The notes: generated by a model not told the origin, from the sequence alone. A stretch of 64,000 nucleotides of DNA from Prauserella alba (GCF_024171735.1 NZ_JAMTCH010000004.1:1396840-1460839), one strand, 5' to 3'; positions 1 through 8,642 are shown, numbered from the stretch's first letter. Numbers and translations are program-made.

Positions 1-21
1 AAGTCCGGGAACAGTGCGCTG

Positions 22-414
22 GTGACCAAGGACGGCACCACCACCATCGCCGACACCGTGGTGCAGAAGATCGCCGCGCTGGCCACCCGCGAGGTGTCCG
101 GGGTCCACGACGTCGGCGGCGGCGCCACGCGGGCGTTCAACGCGATCCGCGAGCGCATCCCCGGCGCCTCGGCTTCGAGCGGCCAGGGCGTCACGGTCGA
201 GGTCGGCGAGAAGCAGGCCGCGATCGACCTGCAGATCCTCGTCGAGTACGGCGTCTCGATCGCCGACCTGTCGCGGTCGGTACGGCGCAATGTCATCACC
301 GCGGTCGAGCAGATGACGGCGCTGGAGGTCGTGGAGGTGAACATCCACGTCGGCGACGTGCACCTGCCCGGAGACGACAACGACGAGCAGGCCGACAGCA
401 GTCGCGTGCAGTGA
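22..414 (+). CDS. Asp23/Gls24 family envelope stress response protein
   Basis: A 130-residue Asp23/Gls24 protein. The family forms small cytoplasmic proteins that attach to the membrane through AmaP and are linked to envelope or alkaline stress. The N-terminal part (TTIADTVVQKIAALATREV, then SGVHDV) and the core with AAIDLQILVEYG and RRNVITAVEQMTALEV are typical. The GTG at base 22 is taken as start with a weak purine run about ten bases upstream. The frame is open to base 1, so the true start could lie outside the window. It is the first visible gene of a six-gene operon and its stop overlaps the next GTG by four bases. A second family member lies at 918-1292. Confidence 0.9.
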   Translation: MTKDGTTTIADTVVQKIAALATREVSGVHDVGGGATRAFNAIRERIPGASASSGQGVTVEVGEKQAAIDLQILVEYGVSIADLSRSVRRNVITAVEQMTALEVVEVNIHVGDVHLPGDDNDEQADSSRVQ

Positions 415-737
415 CCGGCGACCGGCTCCGGACCGACCGGATCGCCGCCGTGCGGTCCACTCCCCGCGTCGCCGGATACGGCGGCACCTCCCGGATCACA
501 CCGCCGCTGCGGGATCCGGCGACGTCACCGGATGCCGGGGAATACCGGTTCCCGCAGCGGCCGGCCCGTCGGTTGGCGGGCCGGGCCGACCGGCTGCTGC
601 GCGCGGCGGCGCCGGACCAGGTCGGCGACGATGTGCGGGAGGTTGTCGCGGCATCACCGGGGACGGCGGCAGGACCGGTCCACGGCGTCGGCATTCGCAC
701 CGATTCTGACGGCTCGCCTGAAGGGACACTGTCATGA
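411..737 (+). CDS. hypothetical protein in Asp23/Gls24 operon
   Basis: A 108-residue protein of no recognised family. It starts at a GTG overlapping the previous stop (GTGA) and its own stop overlaps the next ATG (ATGA), so translational coupling on both sides argues that it is expressed. It is rich in Arg, Pro, Ala and Gly, has no membrane segment, and has one basic helical stretch (RRLAGRADRLLRAAAP) followed by an acidic stretch (DQVGDDVREVV). That stretch resembles the early helix of Asp23 proteins, so it may be a shortened relative or an adaptor; this is inference. Confidence 0.65.
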   Translation: MTGDRLRTDRIAAVRSTPRVAGYGGTSRITPPLRDPATSPDAGEYRFPQRPARRLAGRADRLLRAAAPDQVGDDVREVVAASPGTAAGPVHGVGIRTDSDGSPEGTLS

Positions 738-910
738 GTATGACCCAGATCGGGTTGCTTACCGGGCTCGTGCTGGGCCTCGCCGGGGCCTTCGGCGGGT
801 TCGGCGCATTCGTGTTCGTCCTCGTGTTCGGAGGACTGGGACTCTTGGTCGGCCGCTATCTGGACGGCAAGCTCGACCTGTCCCAGTTCTCCGGGCGGGA
901 CCGGAGCTGA
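734..910 (+). CDS. small DUF2273-like membrane protein
   Basis: A 58-residue hydrophobic protein. One long Gly-rich membrane hairpin (residues about 5-41, with GLVLGLAGAFGGFGAFVFV and GGLGLLVGRYLDG) is followed by a short polar tail. The GxxxG spacing and the closing GRYLDG resemble DUF2273 proteins, which accompany Asp23/AmaP genes in Gram-positive bacteria. The ATG overlaps the stop of the gene before it. By context it is probably a membrane partner of the Asp23 complex; the role is inferred. Confidence 0.75.
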   Translation: MSMTQIGLLTGLVLGLAGAFGGFGAFVFVLVFGGLGLLVGRYLDGKLDLSQFSGRDRS

Positions 911-917
911 GGCACAC

Positions 918-1292
918 ATGACCGCCACCAGCATCGAGGAACGCGGGCAGACCACGATCGCCACGCGCACCGTCGAACGGATCGCCACCGCGGCGCTGGC
1001 CGAAGTGGACGACGTCGGCGGCAGCGTCCGGCGTGTGCTCAACATCGCCGTGGGTAGTGCGGATTCCGCCCACCACGACGCACAGGTCACCGCGCAGATC
1101 CAGGGGAATGAGGCCACGCTCGGCGTGCGCCTGTCGGTCACCTATCCGACGCCGGTGTCGGTGGCCACCGAAGCGGCCAGGAGCCACCTGATCCGCCGGG
1201 TGACCGAGTTGACCGGCCTTGCCGTGCCGCGCGTGGACATCACGGTCACCGCGCTGCATGCGCCGGCCCGCGATCACAGGAGGGTGTTGTGA
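918..1292 (+). CDS. Asp23/Gls24 family envelope stress response protein (second copy)
   Basis: A 124-residue Asp23/Gls24 protein, paralogous to the one at 22-414: TTIATRTVERIATAALAEVD at the N-terminus, then a beta-rich core (ATLGVRLSVTYP), a helical region and the closing VPRVDITVTALH. It starts at ATG seven bases after the DUF2273-like gene and ends in a GTGA overlap with the DUF6286 gene, so the operon is tightly coupled. Having two Asp23 paralogues in one operon is usual in Actinobacteria. It is expected on the inner face of the membrane, held by AmaP. Confidence 0.9.
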   Translation: MTATSIEERGQTTIATRTVERIATAALAEVDDVGGSVRRVLNIAVGSADSAHHDAQVTAQIQGNEATLGVRLSVTYPTPVSVATEAARSHLIRRVTELTGLAVPRVDITVTALHAPARDHRRVL

Positions 1293-1822
1293 AGCGCCGT
1301 CCCCGCAGGAGCCTGCCGGCCTCGTTGGTAGCGCTCGTCACGATGGCCGCGGGAGCGCTGGCCGCGGTCACCGCGGTGCAGTTGCTCCTCGGCGAACCAC
1401 CGTGGATCAGCTACGACGCAGTGGCGCGTGCCCTGCACGGCCTTCGCTGGACCGATACCGCAGTGCTTCTCATCGGCATCGGCACGGCGCTGGTGGGGTT
1501 GCTCCTGCTGCTGTGCGCGTTCGTGCCCGGCGCGCGGACGGTACTTCCGTTGGCACCCGGCGACGGCAGTGTGGACTGCGGTGCCGCCCAGCGCAGCTAC
1601 CGCAACGCGCTGCACAGCGCAGCCGCCCGGGTCGACGGCGTCAGGGACGTGAAGGTGAAGGCGCGCGGCCGATCCGTCAGGGCCGTCGTGCGCACCGATC
1701 GCACGAACACCACGGGCCTGGCCGAGGCGGTGGAACGAGCCGTGACCCAGCGGATCGACCAGCTCGGACCCGAACGCAGGCCGACGGTGACAAGCAAACT
1801 CAAGGCCGCTAGGAGCAAGTGA
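1289..1822 (+). CDS. DUF6286 domain-containing membrane protein
   Basis: A 177-residue protein with two membrane segments (residues about 12-35 and 62-82). These are followed by a DUF6286 cytoplasmic domain with ALHSAAARVDGVRDVKVKAR and an alternating strand-helix pattern reminiscent of the Asp23/AmaP fold. The GTG start overlaps the Asp23 stop, and its own end overlaps the AmaP start by four bases. DUF6286 genes almost always lie in Asp23/AmaP operons, so a structural role in the same membrane complex is likely. No enzymatic motif is visible. Confidence 0.82.
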   Translation: MKRRPRRSLPASLVALVTMAAGALAAVTAVQLLLGEPPWISYDAVARALHGLRWTDTAVLLIGIGTALVGLLLLLCAFVPGARTVLPLAPGDGSVDCGAAQRSYRNALHSAAARVDGVRDVKVKARGRSVRAVVRTDRTNTTGLAEAVERAVTQRIDQLGPERRPTVTSKLKAARSK

Positions 1823-2394
1823 TGCCCAGCCTCAATCGTCCCGCGAGGCTCAACCGCAGCCTGCTCGCGCTGTTCGGATTGGTGCTGGTCGCGGCAGGCG
1901 GGTTCGCGGTCGCGACCCATGTCGGCTGGCTGACCGTGCTCGGTGCGGACACACGCGTGGTCCCCGGCACCGCGCGACCGCCGACCTGGGCGCTGTACGT
2001 CACCGCGGCCGCGGGCGTCGTCGTCGCGCTGCTCGCGCTGACGTGGCTGCTCGCGCAGCTGGCCCGAAAGCCGGCGACCACCACATGGCGATTCGAGCGG
2101 GAACCGGCAGCAGGCACCACCGAGCTGGCCGCGAGCACCGCCGTCGAACCGCTACTGGCCGAGCTCGAGTCCTACGACGGTGTGGCCTCGGCGCGGGGAA
2201 CGCTCGGCGGACCGCAGCGTTCCCCGGTCCTCACTCTCGTGATCACGGCGGAGTCGGACGGCGATCCGGCCGAGATTCGCCGGCGTCTCACGTCGGAAGG
2301 AATCCCCAGGCTTTGCACGGCCCTCGAGCTCGACTCCCTGCCCACGCGAGCCGAGTTCCGTTTCAGCACCAAGACGAACAGCCACGTCCGCTGA
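1819..2394 (+). CDS. amaP: alkaline shock response membrane anchor protein AmaP
   Basis: A 191-residue AmaP-like protein. Two N-terminal membrane helices (about 11-34 and 54-76) are separated by a short outside loop. They are followed by a cytoplasmic domain with ELAASTAVEPLLAELESYDG, a strand pair (SPVLTLVITAES) and a terminal helix. In Firmicutes AmaP anchors Asp23 to the membrane; the same role is inferred here from position at the end of the Asp23 operon. The ATG overlaps the DUF6286 stop. The next gene is convergent, so the operon ends here. Confidence 0.85.
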   Translation: MMPSLNRPARLNRSLLALFGLVLVAAGGFAVATHVGWLTVLGADTRVVPGTARPPTWALYVTAAAGVVVALLALTWLLAQLARKPATTTWRFEREPAAGTTELAASTAVEPLLAELESYDGVASARGTLGGPQRSPVLTLVITAESDGDPAEIRRRLTSEGIPRLCTALELDSLPTRAEFRFSTKTNSHVR

Positions 2395-2505
2395 TCTCCG
2401 GCGCACCGGACGTCGCACCGCAGGCCACCGGCACGGCATCGAGGCATGCGGCCCAGCGCGGGAACGCATTCACCGGCGCGACCCGGCATGCCGTCGCGGC
2501 CGCGC

Positions 2506-3753
2506 TCACTCCGGGTCGGCCCGCGCTTCGGTCACCTCGGCCAGTGCGGCTTCGGCCTCGCTCACCCGGCGGTCGGCGGCGTCGAACGCCTTTCGGGCCG
2601 CGATGGTGCGGCGGCGAGCCTCGGCCTCGGCGGCCTCCGCCTCCCTGAGTTCGGTGACGACAGCACCGAACGCGGCCCTGGCCTCGGCGAGTTCGGCACT
2701 GCGCCGGCGGCGCAGCTCCCGCCGCTCCCTGAGCCACTGTTCCCGGCGTTCCTGTTCCTTGCGCTCCTGATCCCGTTCCTTGCGTTCCTGGTCCCGGCGT
2801 TCCCGTTCCCGTTCCTTTTCCCGGCGTTCCTGATCGCTGGGCTCCTGCTCGCGCCGCCGCTGTGCGCCGTCCTCGTGCTGGGCCCGCTGTTCCCGGATCC
2901 GATCCTCGGCCGGTTGCGGTTCGCGCCGTTGCCGGTCCCGGCGGTTCCGTTCACGACGTTGCCGCTGATCGTCGCGATGTTCCCGGTCCTGCATCCCGGC
3001 CTGCGCCCGCCGCGCAGAATCGCCCGAGCTCTCCACAGGGCGGTGACTCTCGAGGCCGTGACTCTCGGGGCTGTGACTCTCGAGGCCGGGACTTTCTAGG
3101 CCGTGACTTTCGGGGCGCAGATCTTCGCTGCGCAGACCGTGGGGCCGGGCAGTCGCGGCAGCCCGGGGGCCACGGCCGGCCACATCGGGCGAGGGCCAGC
3201 CCGCGGCGAACACATCCCCCGGCTGCAACGTCGCGGCGAGGCAACCGCGCGCCACGGCCTCGCCCGCGCCGGCGTCGGTCACCGCCGCGTCGAACGTGTC
3301 GTGCACCTCGCGTGACACGTCCAGGTCCGCGTCCGCGGCCTCCAGTTCGGACAGCTCACGGACCAGGTCCGACCGCCGCTGCGACAGCTCCCTGATGCGG
3401 TCGCCGTCCAGCTCACCGTGTGCGGCACGCAGCTCGTCGCCGAGCCCGCGGAGTTGCCCGACGCGACCGGGGTTCCGGCGCGCGAACCGGTTCACCCGCG
3501 CGGCCGCGACGGTCGGTTTGCGCAGCTTGCGGATCCGGGCCGCGAGGTCACGGTCGCCCGCGGAACGCGCACGTTGATCGCGCGTCCGCGTGAACTCCGC
3601 GCGATCGAGGGCGTACAGCTCGTCGGCGACGTCCCGCAGCGCGGCGTCCGCCGCCGCGGCCGCCTCCCGTGGGGAATCCCCCGGTGACTGCCGCTCGCGT
3701 GCGGCGTGCTCGTCCCCGTCCGCACCGGTGCCGATCCGCGCACCATCGTCCAT
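2506..3753 (-). CDS. charged coiled-coil protein of unknown function
   Basis: A 415-residue cytoplasmic protein, unrecognised as a family. The ATG at 3753 (MDDGARIG) is chosen over an upstream start because protein-like composition begins there. The N-terminal 180 residues are helical and charged, with RDVADELYALDRAEF and IRELSQRRSDLVRELSELEAA. Next comes a Ser/His/Glu repeat patch (units like SHGLES and SPES), then a very long Arg/Glu coiled coil (RDQERKERDQERKEQERREQ) and a final helix rich in Ala and Glu. No signal peptide, membrane helix or catalytic motif is seen. It could be a scaffold or cytoskeletal-type protein; function unknown. Confidence 0.7.
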   Translation of the reverse strand: MDDGARIGTGADGDEHAARERQSPGDSPREAAAAADAALRDVADELYALDRAEFTRTRDQRARSAGDRDLAARIRKLRKPTVAAARVNRFARRNPGRVGQLRGLGDELRAAHGELDGDRIRELSQRRSDLVRELSELEAADADLDVSREVHDTFDAAVTDAGAGEAVARGCLAATLQPGDVFAAGWPSPDVAGRGPRAAATARPHGLRSEDLRPESHGLESPGLESHSPESHGLESHRPVESSGDSARRAQAGMQDREHRDDQRQRRERNRRDRQRREPQPAEDRIREQRAQHEDGAQRRREQEPSDQERREKERERERRDQERKERDQERKEQERREQWLRERRELRRRRSAELAEARAAFGAVVTELREAEAAEAEARRRTIAARKAFDAADRRVSEAEAALAEVTEARADPE

Positions 3754-3893
3754 GCCGTTCAGCGTGCCGCAACTCCGCGCCCCCGCGAAGGCCTCCGAAC
3801 GCCCGCCTACCGGCAACCGAGATCGACATCCCGGTCACGCAGCAGTACCCCGCCCGGCACGCGGACACGGCGACCCGGCGCCGTGATCCCGCG

Positions 3894-4700
3894 TCACGTA
3901 GCCGGAAGCTGCTCCCCGTCTTCCAGCAGAGTCTTCAGATCGGCCACGAGTTCGGGCCAGCCCTGGGACACCATCTGCCGCATCGTGCTGCCGTCGGGGA
4001 ACCCGTCGTGGGTGACGGTGAGCCGCACCTTCTCGCCGCGGCCGTCGGGGTCACCGCGGCTCTCGATCTCGAATGTCACGGTCGACCGCGATTCGGCGGC
4101 CAGCTCGGCGCGTACGTCCTCACCGACCCCCACCGAGGCCGCCCACTCCGGGGTGGGCGTGTGCCACGTGTACGACAGCCTGCGATACGGCTCGGACTCG
4201 ACGACCTGCTGCGCCGGATCCTCGGTGCGGTTGCCGCCTTCCCGCCACACCATCGGCGACCCGGGCTTCCAGTCGGTCTCGAACTCGACGCCCCAGTAGC
4301 GGCGGGTGAACGCGGGATCGGTCAGCGCCTGCCACAGTTTCTCCGGCGTGGTCCTGATGTACGTCGTGTACACGAATGCGGGCTCGCCCATCGGTTCCTG
4401 CTCCAATGCCTGTTTGAGGTCGGCGAGCGCTTCGACCCGCCTGCGGTCGTAGGTGTGGATCCAGCGATCCGAGATCGCGTGGATCGGCGCGGCGTTGAGG
4501 TAGTGCAGCTTCTCCCTGCCCCGGCGAATCGTGGTCACGAGATTCGCCTCCTCCAGCACGGCCAGGTGTTTGCTCACCGACTGGCGCGTCATGTCCAGCT
4601 CCGCGCACAGTTCCCGCAACGCCTGCCCGTTGCGGGCGTTGAGGCTGTCCAGCAACCGGCGACGGCCGGGGTCGGCCAGCGCCTTGAAGACCTCGTCCAT
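3894..4700 (-). CDS. ArsR-type HTH / SRPBCC (AHSA1-like) fusion regulator
   Basis: A 268-residue protein. An N-terminal ArsR winged helix covers residues about 1-85 (FKALADPGRRRLLDSLNAR, then DMTRQSVSKHLAVLEEANLV). It is fused to a C-terminal SRPBCC/START-like domain (about 110-262) with TPEKLWQALTDPAFTRRYWG and the closing GWPELVADLKTLLEDGE. Such fusions are common in Actinobacteria; the SRPBCC part has a hydrophobic pocket that may bind a small ligand. It has no Cys metal site of classic ArsR sensors. GGGAGC precedes the ATG. It is divergent from the mycoredoxin gene, and a strong promoter/operator lies just upstream, which suggests autoregulation. Confidence 0.9.
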   Translation of the reverse strand: MDEVFKALADPGRRRLLDSLNARNGQALRELCAELDMTRQSVSKHLAVLEEANLVTTIRRGREKLHYLNAAPIHAISDRWIHTYDRRRVEALADLKQALEQEPMGEPAFVYTTYIRTTPEKLWQALTDPAFTRRYWGVEFETDWKPGSPMVWREGGNRTEDPAQQVVESEPYRRLSYTWHTPTPEWAASVGVGEDVRAELAAESRSTVTFEIESRGDPDGRGEKVRLTVTHDGFPDGSTMRQMVSQGWPELVADLKTLLEDGEQLPAT

Positions 4701-4714
4701 CCGCTCCCGCTTCC

Positions 4715-4771
4715 GACATGCAGCCGATCGGCTGCCCTTTCAACATAGGCAGCTGTCCGGCTGCATGTCAA
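4715..4771 (-). promoter_or_regulatory. promoter and inverted-repeat operator of the ArsR-SRPBCC gene
   Basis: On the minus strand a near-consensus promoter is visible: TTGACA (4766-4771), 18 bases, then TATGTT (4742-4747). It is embedded in two 22-base arms (4715-4736 and 4748-4769), inverted to each other, identical at 18 of 22 positions and separated by 11 bases. The left arm contains the perfect palindrome GCAGCCGATCGGCTGC. One arm covers the -35/spacer and the other the likely transcription start, as expected for steric repression by the ArsR-type product. Confidence 0.75.
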
Positions 4772-4824
4772 GCTGCGTCACATCGCACACCGGACGGCCG
4801 GAGGTGCGACGTACGGTCGGAACC

Positions 4825-5091
4825 GTGGCGATTGACGAGATCGAGTTCTACTGGCGACCCGGCTGCCCGTTCTGCATGATGCTCGAGGCACAGCTGGATG
4901 CGACCGACCTGCCCGTCCTGAAGATCAACATCTGGGAGGAGCAGGGCGCGGCCGAACGCGTGCGCGCGGCCGCCGGCGGCAACGAGACCGTGCCCACGGT
5001 GTACGTCGGGGAACACTCCCTGGTGAATCCGAGCATCGCCCAGCTGGAAGAGCTCGTCCGCACCGAAGCACCCCAGCTCCTCGGCCGCTGA
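4825..5091 (+). CDS. mycoredoxin (glutaredoxin-like)
   Basis: An 88-residue single-domain glutaredoxin-fold protein. It shows the redox motif CPFC (residues about 14-17, after FYWRPG), the cis-proline motif TVPTVYVG and the final glycine-rich helix region. These features match actinobacterial mycoredoxins, which reduce mycothiol mixed disulfides with electrons from mycothiol and mycothione reductase. The start is GTG at 4825; no Shine-Dalgarno sequence is obvious, so the mRNA may be leaderless. The divergent ArsR-SRPBCC neighbour may share the intergenic region. Confidence 0.88.
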   Translation: MAIDEIEFYWRPGCPFCMMLEAQLDATDLPVLKINIWEEQGAAERVRAAAGGNETVPTVYVGEHSLVNPSIAQLEELVRTEAPQLLGR

Positions 5092-5095
5092 CCCC

Positions 5096-5152
5096 GCGCC
5101 CCCAGGGGCACTTTGGTTGCATTCAGTGCAACCAAAGTGCCCCTGGGGGCGC
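5096..5152. terminator. 26-bp perfect hairpin, probable bidirectional terminator
   Basis: Perfect inverted repeat: arms 5096-5121 and 5127-5152 (26 bases each) around a five-base loop (TTCAG). It starts five bases after the mycoredoxin stop. There is no T-tract, which is common in high-GC terminators. The stem contains GGGGCACTTTGGTTGCA. It may stop mycoredoxin transcription and shield furA. Confidence 0.7.
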
Positions 5153-5207
5153 CCGCCGCTGCGACACGGCGGTTTGACCGCATCCAGTTCGGGTAGCCCG
5201 GCAGGTG

Positions 5208-5684
5208 ATGGATGCAGGTTCACCGCCGGACATCGCAGAACTGCTGCGCTCGGCCGGATTGCGCGTCACGGGGCCACGCAGGCGCGTACTGCGCTGGCTC
5301 GAACACCACCCGCACTCGACCGCGGACGCCGTATGGGCGGGCGTGCGCGGACAACCGGCTTCCGTGTCACGGCAGGCCATCTACGACGTCCTGCGCGCCT
5401 GCGAGGAAGCCGGTCTGGTCCGTTCCGTACAGCCCGCCGGCCACGCGGCTCGTTACGAACGCCGCGTGCACGACAACCATCACCACCTCGTCTGCCAGTC
5501 ATGTGGGCGGACGGAAGACGTCGACTGCGCCGTCGGCGCGTCGCCGTGCCTCATCCCGAGCGATTACCGCGGGTTCGACATCTCCCAGGCCGAGGTCATG
5601 TTCTGGGGCCTGTGTCCTGCGTGCCTGCAGCGACGACGGTCCGAGTCCACGGCCGCACAGGCTCCCGCTCCCCACGGCGGCTGA
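5208..5684 (+). CDS. furA: Fur family transcriptional regulator (FurA-like)
   Basis: A Fur-type repressor of about 158 residues. The winged helix is at about 5-85 ([20 protein letters not shown], then [20 protein letters not shown]). The metal-binding half has [13 protein letters not shown] and a second CPAC near the C-terminus, giving the two CxxC pairs of a structural zinc site. ATG at 5208 is preferred; an in-frame GTG lies one codon upstream. The catalase gene follows 98 bases downstream, the classic furA-kat arrangement in which FurA represses the peroxidase gene and relieves repression on oxidation. Confidence 0.92.
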   Translation: MDAGSPPDIAELLRSAGLRVTGPRRRVLRWLEHHPHSTADAVWAGVRGQPASVSRQAIYDVLRACEEAGLVRSVQPAGHAARYERRVHDNHHHLVCQSCGRTEDVDCAVGASPCLIPSDYRGFDISQAEVMFWGLCPACLQRRRSESTAAQAPAPHGG

Positions 5685-5782
5685 CCCGGCAGCGGGGCCA
5701 CGGCCCCGCACGGAGGACCGCGGAGATTCCCGGCACCGGCACGCCGGCGTGCCGACGACGCAACGAGGAGGAACCGAACGAC

Positions 5783-7306
5783 ATGGCCGCACCCACCGAT
5801 CGCCCCGCCACCACCACCGACGCAGGCGTCCCCGTCGAGAGCGACGAACACTCGCTCACCGTCGGCCCGGGCGGGCCGATCCTGCTGCAGGACGCTTATC
5901 TCATCGAGCAGATGGCCCAGTTCAACCGCGAACGCATCCCGGAGCGGCAGCCGCACGCCAAGGGCAGCGGCGCGTTCGGGCGCTTCGAGGTGACGGCGGA
6001 CGTCAGCCAGTACACGAAGGCGGCGCTGTTCCAGCCGGGCGCGAAAACGGAGATGGTCGCACGCTTCTCGACGGTCGCGGGCGAACGCGGCAGCCCCGAC
6101 ACGTGGCGTGACCCCCGCGGTTTTGCGCTGAAGTTCTACACCTCGCAGGGAAACTACGACATGGTCGGCAACAACACGCCGGTCTTCTTCATCAAGGATC
6201 CGATGAAGTTCCAGCACTTCATCCGGTCGCAGAAGCGCCGCGCGGACAACAACCTGCGCGACCACGACATGCAGTGGGATTTCTGGACGCTCTCGCCCGA
6301 GTCCGCGCACCAGGTGACGTGGCTGATGGGCGACCGCGGCGTTCCGCGTTCATGGCGGCACATGAACGGCTACACGTCCCACACCTACATGTGGATCAAC
6401 GAGAAGGGCCAGCAGTTCTGGGTCAAGTACCACTTCAAGACCGACCAGGGCATCGAGTGCTTCACCCAGCACGAGGCCGACCAGATGGCCGCCGCCGACA
6501 CCGATTACCACACGCGTGACCTGTTCGAGCACATCGCGGCGGGCGACTATCCGAGTTGGACACTGTACGTGCAGATCATGCCGTACGAGGACGCGAAGAC
6601 ATACCGGTTCAACCCGTTCGATCTGACCAAGGTGTGGCCGCACGGCGACTACCCGCTCATCGAGGTCGGCAGGATGACGCTGGACCGCAACCCGACCGAC
6701 AACCACGCGGAGATCGAACAGGCCGCGTTCCAGCCGAACAACCTGGTGCCCGGTATCGGACCCAGTCCGGACCGGATGCTGCTGGGCAGGCTCTTCTCGT
6801 ACGCCGACGCCCACCGCGCCCGCATCGGCGTCAACTACCAGCAGCTGCCGGTGAACGCCCCGGTCTCGGCCGTGCAGTCGTACTCGAAGGACGGCGTGAT
6901 GGCATACCGGAAGGTGACCGATCCCGTCTACGCGCCGAACTCGAAGGGCGGCCCCGCCGCCGACAGCGAGACCCACAGGCCGCCGACCTGGCAGGCCGAC
7001 GGCGACATCACGCGGGCCGCCTACGTCTCACACGCAGAGGACGACGACTGGACCCAGCCGGGCACGCTGGTACGGGAGGTCATGGACGACGGCGCCCGCG
7101 ACCGGCTGGTCGACAACGTCGTCGGGCACCTTCTGAACGGCGTCACCGAACCCGTGCTGGAGCGGGCGTTCGAGTACTGGAAGAACATCGACTCGACGGT
7201 CGGCAAGCGCATCGAGGCAGGCGTCCGGTCGAAGCAGGCCGAGAAGGACCCGAAGGCCCGCGATCAGGCCAACCCGGCTCGCAGCACCATGCAGCAGAAG
7301 GCCTGA
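5783..7306 (+). CDS. katA: catalase KatA (monofunctional haem catalase)
   Basis: A 507-residue clade-3 type small-subunit catalase (2 H2O2 to 2 H2O and O2). Key sites seen: distal His in [12 protein letters not shown] (about residue 55), distal Asn in [15 protein letters not shown] (about 127), and the proximal haem-ligand Tyr in [14 protein letters not shown] (about 337). Length matches the family. The ATG follows a strong GAGGAGGAA ribosome site at 5765. It is probably co-transcribed with, and controlled by, the FurA gene upstream. A strong terminator follows at 7329. Confidence 0.96.
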   Translation: MAAPTDRPATTTDAGVPVESDEHSLTVGPGGPILLQDAYLIEQMAQFNRERIPERQPHAKGSGAFGRFEVTADVSQYTKAALFQPGAKTEMVARFSTVAGERGSPDTWRDPRGFALKFYTSQGNYDMVGNNTPVFFIKDPMKFQHFIRSQKRRADNNLRDHDMQWDFWTLSPESAHQVTWLMGDRGVPRSWRHMNGYTSHTYMWINEKGQQFWVKYHFKTDQGIECFTQHEADQMAAADTDYHTRDLFEHIAAGDYPSWTLYVQIMPYEDAKTYRFNPFDLTKVWPHGDYPLIEVGRMTLDRNPTDNHAEIEQAAFQPNNLVPGIGPSPDRMLLGRLFSYADAHRARIGVNYQQLPVNAPVSAVQSYSKDGVMAYRKVTDPVYAPNSKGGPAADSETHRPPTWQADGDITRAAYVSHAEDDDWTQPGTLVREVMDDGARDRLVDNVVGHLLNGVTEPVLERAFEYWKNIDSTVGKRIEAGVRSKQAEKDPKARDQANPARSTMQQKA

Positions 7307-7328
7307 GCGGCAACGACGTGTCACCGAG

Positions 7329-7358
7329 CGGCCCGGATCCCGCGTGGGATCCGGGCCG
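7329..7358 (+). terminator. terminator after katA
   Basis: Perfect 13-base arms (7329-7341 and 7346-7358) around a four-base loop GCGT, 22 bases after the katA stop and between convergent genes. Confidence 0.75.
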
Positions 7359-7411
7359 TTCCCGTGCTCGGCCCCGGCCGTGCCGGGCCGAGCTGTCCCC
7401 TCGCCCGCGCA

Positions 7412-7687
7412 TCAGATGGCGGACGGGTGCTGCGTCAGAGCCTTGACCTGGATGTCCATGTACGGGAACAGCGGCAGGTTGGACAGGATGTCGTGCAGCT
7501 CGTCACCGGACGGCACGTCGAAGATCGAGACGTTCGAATAGTGGCCCACGACGCGCCACAGGTGCCGCCACGTGCCGGCTCGCTGCAGCTCCTGCGCCAT
7601 GGCCTTCTCATCGGCCTTGATTGCGGCGGCCTTCTCCGGGTCCATGTCGGGCGGCAGGTTCACCTGCATTTCGACGTGGAACAGCAT
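7412..7687 (-). CDS. catC: muconolactone Delta-isomerase family protein
   Basis: A 91-residue protein starting MLFHVEMQVNLPPDMDPE, the typical CatC N-terminus, and containing WRHLWRVVGHYSNVSIFDV and the closing PLFPYMDIQVKALTQHPS. CatC converts muconolactone to 3-oxoadipate enol-lactone in the ortho (beta-ketoadipate) pathway. ATG at 7687 is chosen for the strong AGGAGGGA before it. No catA or catB is in the window, so this is an orphan copy. It is divergent from an IclR regulator of the PcaR/PobR type, which supports an aromatic-catabolism role. Confidence 0.85.
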   Translation of the reverse strand: MLFHVEMQVNLPPDMDPEKAAAIKADEKAMAQELQRAGTWRHLWRVVGHYSNVSIFDVPSGDELHDILSNLPLFPYMDIQVKALTQHPSAI

Positions 7688-7852
7688 CGGCTTCCCTCCT
7701 GCTCGGGCCGGCCGCGATCCGCCGGCGGGGTGGCTCAGCGCAACCGAACTTGACACGTCCGGCAGGCCACCGCACAGTACCGAGTAGTCGGATAGCGAAC
7801 AACTCATACGCATTGCGTCCGCGCTCTGCGTTCAGCGCGAGGGGATCGGGCC

Positions 7853-8638
7853 GTGGTGAAGGCTCCGGAGGACAAGGACTACGTGCAGTCCCTCGAACGT
7901 GGGCTCGCGGTCATCCACGCGTTCACCGATCGCGGACCGCGCCTCACACTGGCCCAGCTCGCCCAGGCCACCGGCCTGTCGAGGCCGACGGTGCGACGCG
8001 TCGTACTGACCCTGGAACGCCTCGGCTATCTGCGCACCGACGACCGCGAGTTCTCCCTCACCCCGCGCGTGCTGACACTCGGGGAGGCCTACCTGTCGTC
8101 GTTGAAGCTGACCGAGGTCGCCCAGCCGCACATGGAGAACGTCACGAAGGTCACCGGGCACACGTGTTCGCTGGCCGTACTGGACGGCGACGACGCCGTG
8201 TTCGTCACCCGCGTGCCTGCCCGACCCGTCATGCGGCACACGTTCACCACGGGAACGCGACTGCCCGCGTACGCCACGTCGATGGGCCGCGTGCTTCTCG
8301 CCGAACTCCCCGACCACGAGCTGGCCACGTACCTCGCCGGCGCACCGTTCACCCGACTGACCGCGAGCACGAAGGTGACGGCCGACGAGTTGACGTCGGC
8401 GCTCGCCGCGACCCGCACCCGCGGGTGGGCCCTCGTCGACCAGGAATTCGAGGAGGGCGTGCGATCGTTCTCCGCGCCGGTGCGGGACGCCCACTCCTTG
8501 ACGATCGCATCGCTGAGCATGTCGGTGCGCGCCGACGAACTGAGTGTGGACGAGATCCGCCACGAGCTCCTGCCCGTGGTCATGGAGGCCGCGGCCGAGA
8601 TCAGCAAACAGCTCGGCGCCGACACCCCGCGCATCTGA
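7853..8638 (+). CDS. IclR family transcriptional regulator (PcaR/PobR type)
   Basis: A 261-residue IclR protein. The N-terminal winged helix covers about 10-75 (SLERGLAVIHAF, RPTVRRVVLTLERLGYL). The C-terminal effector domain has HTCSLAVLDGDDAVFVTRV, LPAYATSMGRVLLAELP and RTRGWALVDQEFEEGVRSF. The QSLERGLAVI opening and spacing fit the PcaR/PobR/CatR branch that controls beta-ketoadipate pathway genes. It starts at a GTG after GCGAGGGGATCGG. It is divergent from the catC-like gene across a 165-bp shared intergenic region and probably controls it. Confidence 0.9.
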   Translation: MVKAPEDKDYVQSLERGLAVIHAFTDRGPRLTLAQLAQATGLSRPTVRRVVLTLERLGYLRTDDREFSLTPRVLTLGEAYLSSLKLTEVAQPHMENVTKVTGHTCSLAVLDGDDAVFVTRVPARPVMRHTFTTGTRLPAYATSMGRVLLAELPDHELATYLAGAPFTRLTASTKVTADELTSALAATRTRGWALVDQEFEEGVRSFSAPVRDAHSLTIASLSMSVRADELSVDEIRHELLPVVMEAAAEISKQLGADTPRI

Positions 8639-8642
8639 CCCA

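Noticed and set aside
5117..5782. N-terminal extension giving a 729-residue catalase
   Set aside because: The extension runs through the furA gene in another frame and through a terminator; the ATG at 5783 has a strong ribosome site and matches family length.
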